Positions 1 through 13,919 of a DNA stretch of 64,000 nucleotides are shown in pieces. Position numbers and translations under genes: made by a program. The DNA lies in assembly GCA_946699065.1 (NCBI GenBank), contig CAMPDV010000140.1, forward strand, positions 248,001 through 312,000, written 5' to 3'. The notes beneath the pieces are model-generated. The model did no database searches. It was not told where the DNA came from and saw only the letters and a program-made list of their open reading frames with translations. This DNA is from Loxodes magnus (taxonomy: Eukaryota > Ciliophora > Karyorelictea > Loxodida > Loxodidae). Numbering within the stretch: position 1 is the first letter of the stretch; each line of letters opens with the position of its first letter.

Positions 1-394
1 GTTTTAAGTTCCATAAGCTAAAATAAGAGTTTATTAAACATAATAGCATGGATATCTAGGAACATCTTAACACTCCATCTGAACCTCCCTAATTTTTTAC
101 CTTTATACTCCTATATATTCAAACTAATAACAAACCAAAACAAATTTATTTATTTTGTTAGGTATTTGATATATATATCTTCAAAATGCTATTATGAGAT
201 ATAATTATCAAATGTATTTTTCGTTCTAAATATTTTTATAATTCATTTTCTCTGCTTGTAAACGAGAAAGGAATGCTTATTTTCATTTCTCTTACAACAT
301 AATAAACAGTAACCAGTTTACATAAATGATACTAGTTATATGTGAAATTCCTAAGTACAATACCCTTCAGAAAAAACTCTTAATGAAATATTTA

Positions 395-1060
395 AAATCT
401 ATGACTGTCCTTCATATTAAAAACATTTAGCTTCAGCAAATAAGTACTAAATAGTTAGTTATCTCTATTTGTATATTCATCCATACAAGGAATATGTAAA
501 GTAGGTATATTTATGAGAAGATAATAATTTGAACAAACTGGTTCGTTTTTATTGGCAGAATAAGATAATACAATGGCAAATTGAACAAGAGGAGAAGAAG
601 AGTTCGGACCTGATAAAATGATGTTTGTTTTCTTATAACTTAATTAACTGAAATTTAGTAAATTTCAAAGGTTATTTATTTTAGAGATTATAGATAGAAA
701 ATTCCCAAATTAGTTAGTTATTTTTTTTAAACAATAGTGTGAAAATACTTTGAAAAAATCTAATAAATTACGTTTATTCCCATATTTATTAATCATATCC
801 AAAAATGACAAAATGCCTTACACATAATAGCCTATCATCTAATCAATTATCAGGATTACAAATTTCAGGGATAAGGGCTGCTATTCCATCATCTAAGATA
901 CCGAGATGAAATTCTGATAAGTTTTAACTTACTTATGCTATTTCTGGTCTTATAAGATTATAAAATTCCAATCCCATTATTCAGGAGTATTAATCTCAAG
1001 TCATTTGAAATATGTACAAAGTTTAGGATATAAACTTATCAAAAAAGTTTTCTTACATTA
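395..1060 (+). CDS. possible 3' part of an unknown gene (ciliate code)
   Basis: I do not recognise a family. With TAA/TAG = Gln and TGA = Trp, a stretch near 500-640 reads as plausible protein, for example GSFLLAEQDNTMANW followed by TRGEEEFGPDKMMF, with G-starting codons more frequent than in surrounding DNA. A second frame near 830-1,020 is also protein-like, so either a frameshift, an intron or chance is involved. No start was identified and the end is uncertain; a TGA near 650 or a later one could close it. Because long open frames are expected by chance under this code, this is only a candidate, and it may continue from outside the window. Confidence 0.25.
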
Positions 1061-4000
1061 AAAAGATAGAATTTCCATAAATTATAATACTTTTTGGGAT
1101 TTCATTCACAAGATTAATTCTTATATATTCATTATGACATTGACCTTAATTGAGTCCGTTATATGAATTTAGAGTGGTATTAAAAGATGTGCTTACTTTT
1201 ATTTATTTCTAGTCTAAAATTTAAACAAGCCTAAAGAATATTTCTTTATATTACTTTATATCAGATATTTTATGGAATTTTAAGTTTTTATCTAAGCATT
1301 ATAACGCTTTTCTTCCTTTTTGTAGCTTGGCTTTATTCAATAAAAATTTTCATTGTAGAAAACCGCATCATATCTATAGGCTACAAAGATTTAGAAATCT
1401 TTCCACAATAAACCTAGTTTTTGAGTATAAAACTTGCTAAAGGTTAAGTCCAAAATTATTTAATTTATTTTCTATTTCTTTAACATCGAAATTTCAAGCT
1501 TTTAACTTAAAGGGAATTAATTTAGTTTAATAAGATTTTCTATCGTAAATTATTTAAGAGTTATATTCAGAGTATTTATGATAATGAAATTGAAAGAACT
1601 AACTAGATAGAGTTAAAGTAGCAGATATAGCTATCACTACATATTTTATTAATTAAATTTGCTTTATTCTTTTAGTCTAAATCATTATGGGTTTCCTAGA
1701 TTTATTTTTGTTTACTTATGTAAAAAGAAGGTTTTAGTATTTATAGAACGAATATAACTTTAATATCTTAAGATGTTTAGTTTCATTAGTAATAAAAAGA
1801 TTAAAATTTGAATTAAATAAGAAATATTTATTTAATTTCCTTCCTTGTTGCATTAAATTTGCTTAGACTTCAATTGAATTGTCCCTAATTTAAACTTGTA
1901 TCTTTTGCTAAATTATTAAATGAATATCAGTTACTAGCTATAATTATAGTAATTTAATTTAAAATAGATGGTTACTTAAGCTTGCTGTATTTATTCCTAT
2001 TTAGTATAATTTAAGAGTTTATATTAAGCTTAGGCATTTTAATATATTGCGCTAGTTGGTTTAGTTCTAAAAGATTAGTAGACTTATATAATTACTCTCT
2101 TTAATAAATAATTATGGTATATTAGCTATTCTTTATTAAAGCGTAGCTCATCACATAAAGATATTCTTTATCTTCTATCCTTTTAATAAAGTAAGCTTTA
2201 TTCTTATAACTTTATCCTAAATAGAGTAAAGTATGAATGATTGCTATATTCTAGTAGATGCAATATCTATATTATCTACTTAATTAATCTTTCCTCTATT
2301 CGTATATTTATGACTAATAGCTTAGTTTAAGATTCTATTTAAATTAAAAAGTGTTAGGGTATATGTTTAAAATATAGCTGATTATAAGTATTCAACTCTT
2401 TTAAACTTAAATAGAATCAAAGAAACTTGATTTAACATTTTGTGAATATGATTTTCAAAGTAAAGACTTAGTTGGAACTATGCTTACTATAAATTTAAAA
2501 TAGGAAAATCACTTACAATACTTACTATATTTACTATATATACAATATCTCTATCTTTAATATTAAGCACTAGTCAGCAGCTAAACTTTATGCCTATATA
2601 AAGAAATAATTAAGAAAAAGGCTATTTTGAGAATGAAAAATAGGATTTAGAAGATAGAGCAATTCAAAAAAATAAATTCTATAATCATTTTTTTTCGTAA
2701 AGTTTATCAATTTCTTTATTTTTAGTAGCTTTATCAAATTTAAACTACAACAAATAATTAGTTTTCCTTTCAAAAAATCACATTTGAATTAAAAACTTAA
2801 TTCGTGAGAAATCTTTAATCATAAAATTAGATATAATTAAAAAATTAAAGAGTAAAGCAAAGATAAATAAGTAGGAGTGCTAATAATAATTTCTTAAATT
2901 TTAAATAATTTCTTTATTTAATAAATCTTTATCTTTTCTAAATAGCACTTACTTTATTTGTTTTTAAAATATCAATAAAGCTCCTTTATTAAGTATTGCA
3001 ATTCAAAATTAATTTTACCTCCAAGCACATAAGAAAATTAAGCTAACTTAAAAATATCTTAATCATCTAGTAATATAATAAAATATAAAGTAATTAAATT
3101 AAAAAATTTGAAAATTAGAATTTTTATATTTTGAGTTGTTTCTTCAAATCAAAATTTTATTTCAATTTAAATATTTTATGTCAAAAACTTAGCAAACTGG
3201 TATAATATAAAAATTCATAAAAATAGTTATTTTTTAAATTTGCTTATATTATTAATTTTATACATTAAGCTTTGCTTTAGTTATAAATAAAGGTATAAAG
3301 CATTAAATATATTTTGCTTAAAGATATATACTTTTAAGATTGTATTAATATACTTTGGTAGTTTGATTATTTAATCTTTCTCCTTGTTAATTTCTAATTG
3401 TAGAATTATTTACTCGATGATACTTTTAATCTTTCTTTTAAATTAATAAATAGAAACTTACTAAAATGTACCAAAATGACTAAAATCCATCAGATTACCA
3501 AAACAAAAGTTAAAGACTTACCAAATTAATTAATATTGATTCTTAACTCATTCCTTATTTTTTCTTAGATGCATATAAATCTCGAAAATATCTAAATATT
3601 AGTCATTTATAATTTACTTTAGCTATAATAATAAATAGTTAAGATTTTTAATAAAACATTCCTATTTAAGTGTCTAGTAATAACTAGTGTAAGCTTCTAA
3701 TTTAATTGGCTGATTAAATAAAATAAAAGATGATTAGAATAAAATCTAGGTATACTGATATTAAGTTATTCAAAATCCTTCAATCATAAGAGAATTAATA
3801 AAATTTCTTACTAATATAGTTAAAATTTGCAATATAGTAGTTTTTTTCTAAGCAGTAACTGATATATCTTTACTAAGCTTTTCTAAATTATGTGATGCAA
3901 CTATTATTTATTTTATTAATTAAACTAATATCATATTTAATTTATATATACCAGCTTATGAAAAGTATTTGATGAATCTGAAAATTAGTATATTATCTAA

Positions 4001-4656
4001 ATGTATAACCATTACACTTAAAATTATTTTCTAAGCACTAATTCTTATTTAAATTTATCCTAATTAACAGCTTGCTTTTACTAAAGCTATATAAATTATC
4101 ATAGCTAATATTTTATTTGGTATTTACTTATATTGAGTTATTTAATGAGAAAATTAGGTTTTATAATTTAAGCAAAGAAGTATGAATATAGATATCTTGC
4201 TTTATCTAATGTTGATAAAAGATAATCCATTAATAATTCTATTGGTCTAAGTATTACTAAGCATAAGTTAATATTTTATGGCAAATAAATTTTACAGATA
4301 GCAAGCAAATTATAATGCTTTAATAGCAGTATATGCATTTTATTTCTTTAATTATATGAACATTATTGAAAATAATTCTAATTTATAGAAAGCTTATAAG
4401 TATATTAATTAAATACATGTCCTTAATATAGAGTAAGGAATCTAAATTTAAAAGCATAAATTATAAAATTAGTTAAACTAAAACTTCATTAGACAATTAG
4501 TCTTTAAGGAAAGCTTAGAAAGTTTTAAAAGATAATATAGAGAAATAATTATAAGGGATTTATTATTTTGACTTTAAATAAGTTAATTAATATGCTTACA
4601 GTTATATAAGCATATTAAATAAGCTAAAGATTAATGTAAATTTTATGTTTAAACAT
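1061..4656. other. AT-rich stretch, nothing recognised
   Basis: I see no protein homology, RNA gene or repeat family here. The sequence is dominated by A/T runs and short words such as TAAGCTT and TTTAGT. Confidence 0.5.
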
Positions 4657-4701
4657 ACTAAAATTAATAATAAAATGCAAAATTAGAAGCATCTAACTAA
4701 A
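4657..4701 (+). repeat. 45-bp exact repeat, copy 1
   Basis: Forty-five bases are identical to 16,061-16,105 in the same orientation, and a 20-base core recurs near 26,733. The repeat contains an ATG followed by codons reading MQNQKHLTK, so it could be a shared 5' coding end, but sequence on either side does not align. Confidence 0.7.
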
Positions 4702-4720
4702 ATAAGCTATGCATAATCTA

Positions 4721-5160
4721 ATGGAGATTGAAGAATCAAATTTAAATATTTATAAAACAAAGAAAAACTAAATATTAATAAAAAAATAAAAAGAAGAATA
4801 GTTATGCGTTGATTCAGTAAAAGGCTAGGATAGTAAAAAAACCTTGTTGGAGATATAAAAAGTTTCTAAAAAGTGAAAACATAAAATTATGAAATAGCCT
4901 AACTATGATTTATTATACACCTGAAGGTAAACTATAAAGAAAAAATATTCCGAGTAAGCAAAGCAACTTTTTATATCTAATAAGCAATAATTCAATAGAA
5001 AATAATTTGGATTCGATCTATAGAAGAAAATCATGAAAAGTAATTTAAAAATAATCAAAACTCAATCGTGAAGATTCAAGTAAGTTCTAAAGGCATTCTA
5101 TTTTTAAATATTGAACTCTTTAATTGTGGAGATCCGATTAATGATGGTACCTTTTTAACT
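4721..5160 (+). CDS. possible small unknown protein
   Basis: From an ATG at 4,721 the frame reads as a lysine/glutamine-rich protein (MEIEESNLNIYKTKKNQ at the N-terminus) of at least about 140 residues, with TGA at three internal positions that would be tryptophan. G-starting codons and charged runs suggest coding in the first 300 bases. No domain is recognised. The true end is unclear: the next in-frame TGA is at 5,438, and the composition becomes intergenic-like after about 5,160. It may be a gene fragment or chance. Confidence 0.3.
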
Positions 5161-5841
5161 AATTATTATTATATAAGATAAAACAAAATAACTATAATAA
5201 TGCTTTTATATTTAAATAATAATGACTAGCTTTCACATTTATCAACTCATTGTAAGTAATTTATCAACTAATATAAAATAATATTCAATTATCATTTATA
5301 TAACTTAAACAAAAAAAGAAAAGCAAATAGTAATTGGTATAAAATTAATTAAGAATCATTCCTTAGAAAATACTTATTTAATTGATTTATTTTATATTTC
5401 ATTCATCAACTTTTTATCAGACTTAGTAGACATTTTTTGATTAGCTGATATATATAAATTAATAAATTAAATATATAGAAACATTTTGCTTAACTACTAC
5501 AATAAATAATAATTATATCCTTTAATTTAGAAAAATTTAATGAAGATAAACTTGTTAATGCTTGGAAAAAACTAAAATAATAGCAAATTTAAAATTATAT
5601 TAGCTAAGAGATTTTATTTATTATGATCTTTAATTTTGAATAAATTTGATATCATTAATTTTAGATTTTATCCTAATCATCTTTAGTTTATTTCATCAAT
5701 CAAGCAACTTTAATTAAAAATTTGAAGTTTAAAATAATTATTGCTAGCACTATATCCCTAGAGTAGGGATAGTTTATTAGAAGGTCCTAGATAAATATCT
5801 ATTATTGCTGAATAATTGGTAAAACCTAATCTTAAAATATT
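5161..5841. other. AT-rich stretch, nothing recognised
   Basis: No feature supported between the possible small ORF and repeat A1. Confidence 0.5.
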
Positions 5842-6358
5842 ATTATATATATTTTTTAAAACCGCCATAGTTGTTCGAAGGTGAACAACAAGGTCATCTT
5901 CATCAGAGGTTGGGGAAATTAAGTACCCATAATCGACTTTATTTCTTCCTCTGCTTTGGTTTGGCCTCGAGACATGAGATTCTTAGACCTTCGGCACTGG
6001 ATTAGTTTAAATTTAATTCTGGAACTAAAAAGAAATAATATTGCGAGCTTCATCAGAGGTGAGAAATTTAAGTACCCATAATTGACACATGTCGTCCTCT
6101 GCTTTGGTGATGCAATGAGACACAATCCTGCCATGTCCTTGGACCTCCAGCAAGTATTAAAGATTACGAGTATTCTAAAATTATATCAGTATTGAACATT
6201 TTTATCAGTACTGAATAATTATACCAGTATTGAACAAGGTTTATCAGTATCTGATAATTTTATCAGTAAGAAACATTCTTGTCAGTATGAAACATTTTTT
6301 TTAAAGAGCTGCGCACCAACGAGAGTGCTACGCGCTCTATAATCAAATTTATTTATTA
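5842..6358 (+). repeat. SINE-like repeat family A, copy A1
   Basis: This ~510-bp repeat occurs three times (also 14,781-15,285 and 54,074-54,554). In order it has: a 5' hairpin (arms 5,870-5,876 and 5,883-5,889); two related ~55-bp modules that each begin CATCAGAGG and end CCTCTGCTTTGG (from about 5,900 and 6,050) and could fold as stems; a degenerate ~19-bp tandem repeat of the type TATCAGTATTGAACA (about 6,184-6,298); and a 3' tail (6,305-6,358) shared with other elements. GC content is clearly higher than the surroundings. The antisense reading frame through it is a shadow, not a gene. Its position 540 bp upstream of the HK1 start could matter for expression, but nothing shows that. Confidence 0.85.
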
Positions 6359-6901
6359 TAATTTTTTTTCACGAAATTATATTTTTTTTCTAATTCTTGA
6401 TGTAAGCATAAAGCTTAGATTACTAGACTAATATTTTATTTTAAAGGTCGGAATATTTAAATAATGCTAATATTATAAATAATTTTCTAATTTTTAGTTA
6501 AGTATATAATTTATTCATATGCTTCTATAAAACTAAGCCTCTATTTTACAATATCATACTTAACGTTGTTAATTCAAAATTATTTTTTTCTATTTAAGTT
6601 TTCTAAAGAGATTTACACAAAATGTTTATTTTTAATATATCTTAATACTTAAGATAAAATCTTTATTCTAATTTTAGAATTTAAATTTAGCAATAATTTA
6701 TCATAATATATTTAAACTATTATTGATTTACTTTATTTTTAGATTCTAAATATTTTTATTTAAAATTTAAATTAGAGTTATTAAGTATATCAAATAATAA
6801 AGATATATTTATCTATTTTATCAAACATGGTATATTAATACAATTTATATAGGTATTTAATGAAATTATGTAGCTAAGTTTATAAATTTATTTAGATATA
6901 A
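6359..6901. promoter_or_regulatory. upstream region of HK1
   Basis: AT-rich DNA between repeat A1 and the HK1 start codon. It should contain the HK1 promoter, but no defined motif can be pointed to. Confidence 0.3.
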
Positions 6902-9343
6902 ATGGAGTAGCTTAAAGAAAAGAAATATCTCAAATTCATTGGATAGCGTATCTAATACGAGTAAACCGTGCTTTCTTTTGTAATAACTCCTGCTGTTTAC
7001 TTTTATTTTTTAGAGAGCTTAATTTTTTATTCAGACTTTGAATAAATTTTACTTGCTCTTGTTCGAGTTTTGATTATAGAAATCATAAGAAACTCAATAA
7101 AATATCTTAAGAATAGTAAAATTCCTGCGATTGTTCTCTTTACGTATTTCTTGATCAAGACTTTTAAATACTCGCTCTAAAATGTAGACGACACTTGGCT
7201 TTCTTTTATTTACGTGCTACTCGTTCCAATGTCTAACAATTTTTATCTGAAGAATTAGAAACTTTCTCTTATTTTCTTAGCCTTACAAATCTTAGCCAGT
7301 CTTATCCTCTCTGTTTGAACTGGGTTTATTTATAAACTAAATCAAGATCATTTGGTAACTCTTTTCTTTACTTTTGGGTTAAGTTATTGTACTATAATTA
7401 GTAACTAGAATATTACAAGAAACTTTTTTGAAAAGCACTTACTTATTTAGAAATAAGTTAAAACCTTAAAATTCCTAACTAATAACTGCAGCACTGGAAT
7501 TATAATATTCAACAATAACTAAATTATGTACAGTAACAAGCTACTAGGAAAAATGATTGACATTCCATAGTTTTATGACTTTCTAGAAAGAGCAGAACTT
7601 ACCTAAAATAGCTAAGTTAAATTTAAGAATTCTCTAGATTAATATTTCACTGCTAGAAATCAAGAATAGTCAGAAAATTATATCATTAAAGTGGAATAAT
7701 TTTGGAATGAAGAAGATCCATAAAAAGTGATGTACTTCTAAGTCCAGGCATTAAATACCATCTGAGACAATGAAGAAGCAATAATGCTAAATATCAGTAA
7801 TTTAACTGATTCATATAACACTGAAAGATAAAATCTGTCAACTAGGTATAAAACTCTATTTTTAAGAGAGTTTAATCATTAAGTGAGACATCCTGCTACT
7901 TTAATCATGAGTATTGCCCAATAAATCTAAAGTTTTCTGACAACTTACACAAATAAATCTGCTGAGAGTAAAATTTCTGAATCGAATTTCTAGACAATAT
8001 AATAAAATAAAGAGACAATTTCTGAAAAAGGAAGTTAAAATTATCTTGGTAATGAAAATTAAGCTCTTTTCTTAAAGAGCAACTCATAAAATTATCTATT
8101 CACTTGTAAAACTTTTATAGAAAGTTTCAATAAATTGGAAATAAACTAAAAATTAGTTTAATGATGCAGCTAAAAGGCGTAAATCATAGAATAAGAGACC
8201 TAAAATTTGGTAAATATGACACTCTCGATGACTTAATTCTTATATGTTGAGAATCCTAAGTTAGTATATGATATTATTAATGTTAAAAGTTTATTCGTAG
8301 AAGCATTTAACATTATATAATTTCATATTCAAAGTAAAAATATCAAATTAATTTAATTCATAAATTCCGACGTTTCTGAAGAAATTTCCACCGATAAGTA
8401 AAAACTAATCTTCATTTTATAAATACTTCTATAAAATGCTTTGAAGTATACTAACTAAGGAGCTATAAGTCTTGGAATATAAAAGTCCAAAATTCAAGAA
8501 GACAAAACAAAAGAGTTCGTAAATTATAAAATCTGAGTAAAAGATAGTGGAGTCGGAATTAGCGAGGAAAAAAAGAAATGCTTATTTGAACACTTATTTG
8601 ATAAATAAGAAATTGATTTAGACAAACCATAAGGAAGTGGAATGGGACTGTATATAGCGTAGAAGATAGCTTTTCTACTAGGAAGCCAAAACATAAAAAT
8701 AAAATCTGAACTTGGTAAGTATAGCAAATTTACATTTAATATCAAATCGAAAAGCATTAAAAGTGTGAAATAAGACTAAATACTTTAATAGTAAAAATGA
8801 GACAGAAAAATTAAAAGAAAATCTAAAACACAATCACAGTTATTTACAGCTCCTAAAACGAATATAAGTTAAAAGCAAGAAAAAGATTCAAATTTAGACA
8901 AGTTTAAAAAGAAGGAAGATCCAAAAATTCACAAACAACATTAATGCAATTGTTAATAAGTATTAATAGTAGATGATTCAGAAATTATAAGAATGATCCT
9001 TTAAGAGATATTAGAAAGCAAAGGTTTCTCGTTTATGACAGCAGTTAACGGGCAAGAAGCTTTAAGTCTTGTTAATTAAAGAAGTACAAATGAATGTTGC
9101 AGAGAATTCAAAGTAATAATAATGGATTGCGAAATGCCAGTTTTAGATGGTTGGAAAGCTACAAAAGCCATAAGAAAATTAAGCTATAAAGGAGCAATAA
9201 TTGGACATACAGCTTATGCATATGAATAAGATGTTGAAAGATGTTTTAAAGCAGGAATGAATAATGTGCTATTAAAGCCTTCAAATTGTACTGCGATCTT
9301 AGAAGAAATAGAAAAGTACATGATAAGTTAAGAAAATAAATGA
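6902..9343 (+). CDS. HK1: membrane hybrid sensor histidine kinase, 813 aa
   Basis: A hybrid histidine kinase that would autophosphorylate on histidine and pass phosphate to its own receiver domain, at a membrane. Reading TAA/TAG as Gln and TGA as Trp, it has an N-terminal region of several membrane segments (about residues 20-175, e.g. WLSFIYVLLVPM), a PAS-like segment (about 190-230), an H-box NHQVRHP with candidate phospho-His 326 or 330, a kinase ATPase domain with N-box Asn512, G1 box DSGVGIS from residue 548 and G2 box GSGMGL from 578, and a C-terminal receiver with acidic pair 691-692, phospho-acceptor Asp742, Thr770 and Lys792. Five internal TGA codons (7,316; 7,763; 8,162; 8,534; 8,798) are read as Trp; four suit that reading, while 8,798 faces an Arg codon in HK2. 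The gene ends at TGA 9,341. The ATG at 6,902 precedes the first membrane segment. All catalytic boxes are present, so it looks functional. Confidence 0.9.
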
Positions 9344-12120
9344 TAAAGTTAAAATAAATATAAATTTGTATTACATAAGCTATTCTTAATAGTTTATTAA
9401 TCTCTGGAAAATATAATTCTATTTCAAATCATTTTAGTTAAAATATTAGCTTTATAATTTATTGAAATAAGCAAGATAATTATATGGAAAGCTATGATTT
9501 ACATCTATTGGATTTAGTATACAGTTAATGAAAATTAAATAAAGCAATTTTAGTTAATAATCTTCGATATAGAGCTTAATAATAAACTGATATTATAGCA
9601 TTTGAATTTGATTATAATCTTCTTTATTGATTTTAAATAAATTTCTATTTAAAATTGGACTAAATTAATTTGAGGCTTGTAAATAATAAATATCTAAATA
9701 TAAGGAAAGATTAAGTAATTTAGATGAATATAGAGCATTAGTTAGTGTATAAGAATAGCCTTAATTAAATTAAAAAGCCTATATAATTAATTAAATTCAT
9801 AAATAAGCATATACTTTCTATATCAAATTTAGTTAGTTTATTCAGCTATTTCTCTCTTTTCTATTTTAGATATAAGACATATATCTCAAATGAAACTTTA
9901 ATCATCATATCACTATTTATCTTGAAATGATTATGATTTATATCATTCTTTCTATAATTAAACTCTTATTAATATAAAATATTGATCTAATATAATAAAT
10001 ATTAATAGATATATACCTTATTATTTCTTTATATCCTTGTATCTCATTTTAAATTTTATTTTTTTATATGCATAATTAATTTTCAGCATTGAAGATATCA
10101 CTAAAAGCGAAATTTTCTTTGCTGTTAAGACAATAAATAAGATATTCTAATATTTTTATTTAAAATAATTGATTCCTGTCTTTTTAATGCATTGTTTAGC
10201 CAGCCTCTTTTATGCTTGCTTTAAGATAAATTAAAATAACTAGAGTCATAAAAATAAAAATGATTGCAAGACTCAAGTTATGAAGCTTTACTTATGAAAA
10301 TTAAATGACTATACTCTTGTAAAAGATAAAACTTATTGATGGTTAATTTAGAAAAGCTAATTTATTCATTTTTATTAACTTATAAACTTAAATAATCGAA
10401 ATATTTCTAAAAGTTTCATACTTTTATCATAGACTTTGAAAATATTAATTAATTTTTATTCTAAAACAGAGAAAAATATAAAACCTTACAATAATTTAAG
10501 CCTAGCTAATTTTTTATATTTAAAGCAAGAAGCTTGTTTAGAAAGATTTTGCTAAAAGAATATTAAAAAATTAATAAAAATAAGAAAATTTTAAAACAAA
10601 AGAGACTAATTATTTCACTAAATTTTACTAAGAATAGATTAATTTAAAATATTTGACTTTAACTTTAAGCATTAGAATAATGAAGAGTTTATAAAGTCTT
10701 TTTAAATAAATGATAAATAAATTAATTTTATCATAGTAATGCTTCTATAAGTAATACGTTATAGTTAAAAATATTTCTTAGAATATGAATGCTTAGTGTA
10801 TATATTTATTTATAAATAAATAAAGAAATCTTAATTTTAGAAATCTAAAATAAACATATTTTATTTGAAAACATTTATATATCCTTAATTATGAGTTATT
10901 TAAAGCATTAGATAAAAATTTTAAATAATATCTAAATTATATAAGAGTCTAGATATCTAATTATAATTTTATAAAACTAAATTTCTAGATTTTGTTTTAG
11001 TGATACAAATACTTATACTAATAAATTAAAAAATCAAGTTAAAAAACCCAAATATAATAATCAGCTCTATGCTAGCAATATCTAATTAAATAAATTTATT
11101 TCTTAAATCAAGAGTTATTAAACAAGTGAAAATATTGATTAATTTAAAAATTGAAAGAAGTATTAAAATTGTATAGATTTAAGAAAAGAGGATAAACATT
11201 TTTATTTTAATATATTTTTAATAATAAATTTTTATATTCCTTTAATCTTTTTTATTAAAAACATCTATTTAGAACTGACAAACACATAATCAAATGTTTT
11301 AAAGGTAAAATACTTATGAAATTATAAGTTTAAATAATTATTTATTTAATTGAAATATCTTTTCCTAATAAAATAATTTCTAGTATCTAACTTTAAGTAA
11401 AAAATAAATAAGCTTATTTTTTCAGTTCCTTAGTTTATATATAAATATTTATCTAACACTTTATTTTTAAATCAAATTGCTTGATTTTTTGTGTCTCTTG
11501 ATATATTAATAAATCACTAATTATTAAATTGCTCTTACAATTTTCTTATAAGACATTAATTTAGGTTAGTTACATTAGATAAATATAAGAGGTAATAGAT
11601 TATAAATTTTATCATTTAAAATATAAAAAATTAAAGTTAAGTTCTTATTTTAATAAATTCTTTAGGTATAATTGTATCGATGAAGCTTAAATCAAATATA
11701 ACCTTATCATAAGAAGAATATTACTTACTATATTAGATCTGGCAATTATTAATTGATGCTTTTAGACTAATTAAATCTATCCTAAGCTTTTGTTCTTAAT
11801 TTAAATTCTTAACATCATCATCTGATTTATTTTCAAATAATTTGATTTAATGATATTTTTATTTATTATAGACAATATGATATAAAATGTAATAAGTACT
11901 TAGTGGTATATATAAAGATTATCAGCTGTAGTTATTTTTTATTTTTGCTTTATTTAATTATTAGAGTCTAGCTATATTCTTCATTCTATAAAAATAATCA
12001 TCTATAGTATAATTTAAAATTTAACTTGCAAAAATATTAGATACAAATTTCAAGGTATTAAGATGATTAAGAGCCTTAACTTTCAAAGTTAATCTTTTTA
12101 GCTAAAAACTTAATAAAAAT
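9344..12120 (+). repeat. 3' flank of HK1, one arm of a large inverted duplication
   Basis: No gene was recognised, but the noncoding DNA aligns with the reverse complement of the HK2 flank. Anchors are 9,365-9,455 with about 62,115-62,225, 9,690-9,930 with about 61,660-61,900, 11,220-11,390 with about 60,290-60,450, and 11,945-12,110 with about 59,600-59,760. The duplication therefore covers HK1 plus at least 2.7 kb downstream. One segment (11,635-11,720) matches 60,070-60,165 in direct orientation instead, implying a local inversion in one arm. Confidence 0.65.
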
Positions 12121-13915
12121 TAAAGGTTTTGAATTAATAAAGTCAGATATAAAAAACATATTCTTTGTTTCTTTTATTTTTCATAAAATATATATAAATT
12201 CCCAAATAAACATGAATCCTTATTTAAATATAGCCTCTCTTTTAGTGTTATTATTTAAATGGAAAATCCTAATAGTAACTTCAAGTCCTTTGTATATATT
12301 ATAAATATTTTTATTATATAAAAATCATTTTATCACTAAAGTTTCAAATAGCCATAATTTTATATGCTTAATTTTTCTATATTTGATTCTTAAAACATTA
12401 GCATAAACTAAATAATATACTTTTGAATGATTTCTATTTTTAAAGCATTACTATTTTAAGCAAGTTTATATTTGAATATATAAAATTAAATTTATAAGGA
12501 ATGCAATATACATATATATGTTTTATTGGATCATGCTTTAAAATGTTTTCCATGTTTATTTCTATGAATCATTAATAAGCTACGATACTTCAAGAAACAG
12601 ATACTTTGCACAATTTCTTCCATTGCTTACTTTTAAAGATTTAATCACAATTTTGCTAAATTTTTAACTTAGATTATCTATAAAAATTGACAATTTAGTT
12701 AGTAGCATTAACAATAAATCTCTTATTTTACCTAAATTTAAAATGTAATCTCTTTAATTTGATTAAATAGAAAATTAATTTAGACATATATGACAACAGT
12801 ACATTTTAAGTTATAATTAAAATAAAATAGGAAACTTGATAAAGCTTTGTATTTAAATTAGCGTATATCTAAACCTTAAGTCTAAAGAAACTAATTTTAT
12901 ATAATGATAATCATATTATAAAGCATGCTAATTTATTAGATATGTACATATAATCTAGTTATATTTCCTATTTATAGAATAGCTTAAGCTTTTTAAAATT
13001 AAGCTTATCTAAATTTAAATTTAGCTTTAGAGCAAAATAAAAGGTGAAATGGAGAAAGATTTAAATATATATTAAGATTTAAAGCTTTAGCATATTTAAA
13101 ATAAAGGAATAATGAAGAACATCATTAATAACTTCTATTATTAAATTTTTAAATAATAGAGAATTTAGCCTAGTATATTTAGAATATTTATAGTATATAA
13201 GTTCAGACAGTCTATTAGCTATACAATTATTAATTTTATATATGGAAGGAAATAATTCAATATGCTTATAAACATATTATAAATAAAAAAAAAGGAAAAT
13301 ATTAAAAATAAATTAAACTGAGCTAACTAGATAAATAAATAAATACTTTAAATGTAAAATATCTAAGCTAAAATAAATTCATACATCATTTTAATATATA
13401 AATAAGCAATGGCTTTATATTTATTAATTAAGTTAGGAACATTAGACTTATTACTTAATAAATTAATATAGTTTAATTATAAAATAATAAAAGAAATAAG
13501 ATCTCGAAAGCTATTATCTCTAATTTTTATTTTATACATAGATTCTTCAAAATTCAATTATGAAGATCTCAATGTTTTGATAAAAATAAATTAGTTCTAT
13601 TATTTCTGCTTAGATATCTTTAAAGTAGAAGCTTAAAAATAAATTATTGTATATTTTCATACAAATTTAAATAAAGTAGTTACTCAATGAGTGTCTCTTT
13701 TCGAATCAAATGCTACCAAAGTTTATTTTTATTAAGATAATATGAAAGATACGTACTTTTAAATTATAACTCTACACTTAAATAATTTCGCTCATAAAAT
13801 AGATTAAATTATAAATTTAAGTATCATATTACAGTGAAAACTAAAAATTATGATTAAATTAGTACATAAATTAGCCATGGAATAATAAAGATTTAGTTAA
13901 TTAATTAATTAATTT
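12121..13915. other. AT-rich stretch, nothing recognised
   Basis: No gene, RNA or repeat is supported. The inverted duplication may continue here, but I could not align it convincingly. Confidence 0.45.
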
Positions 13916-13919
13916 CAAC

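Noticed and set aside
2047-2061. Tetrahymena-type chromosome breakage sequence (AAACCAACC core)
   Set aside because: Only the first part of the core matches on the minus strand (TAAACCAACT), and the coding sequences use TGA as Trp, which Tetrahymena does not.
5919-6134. Antisense frame beginning MAGLCLIASPKQRTT, also in the other family A copies
   Set aside because: It lies antisense within the SINE-like repeat, spans the structured modules, and changes length between copies by frameshift. It is a by-product of higher GC.
8798-8800. Premature stop making HK1 a pseudogene
   Set aside because: The TGA faces AGA in HK2, but four other in-frame TGA codons fit Trp and the downstream receiver domain is perfectly conserved, so it is read as sense.
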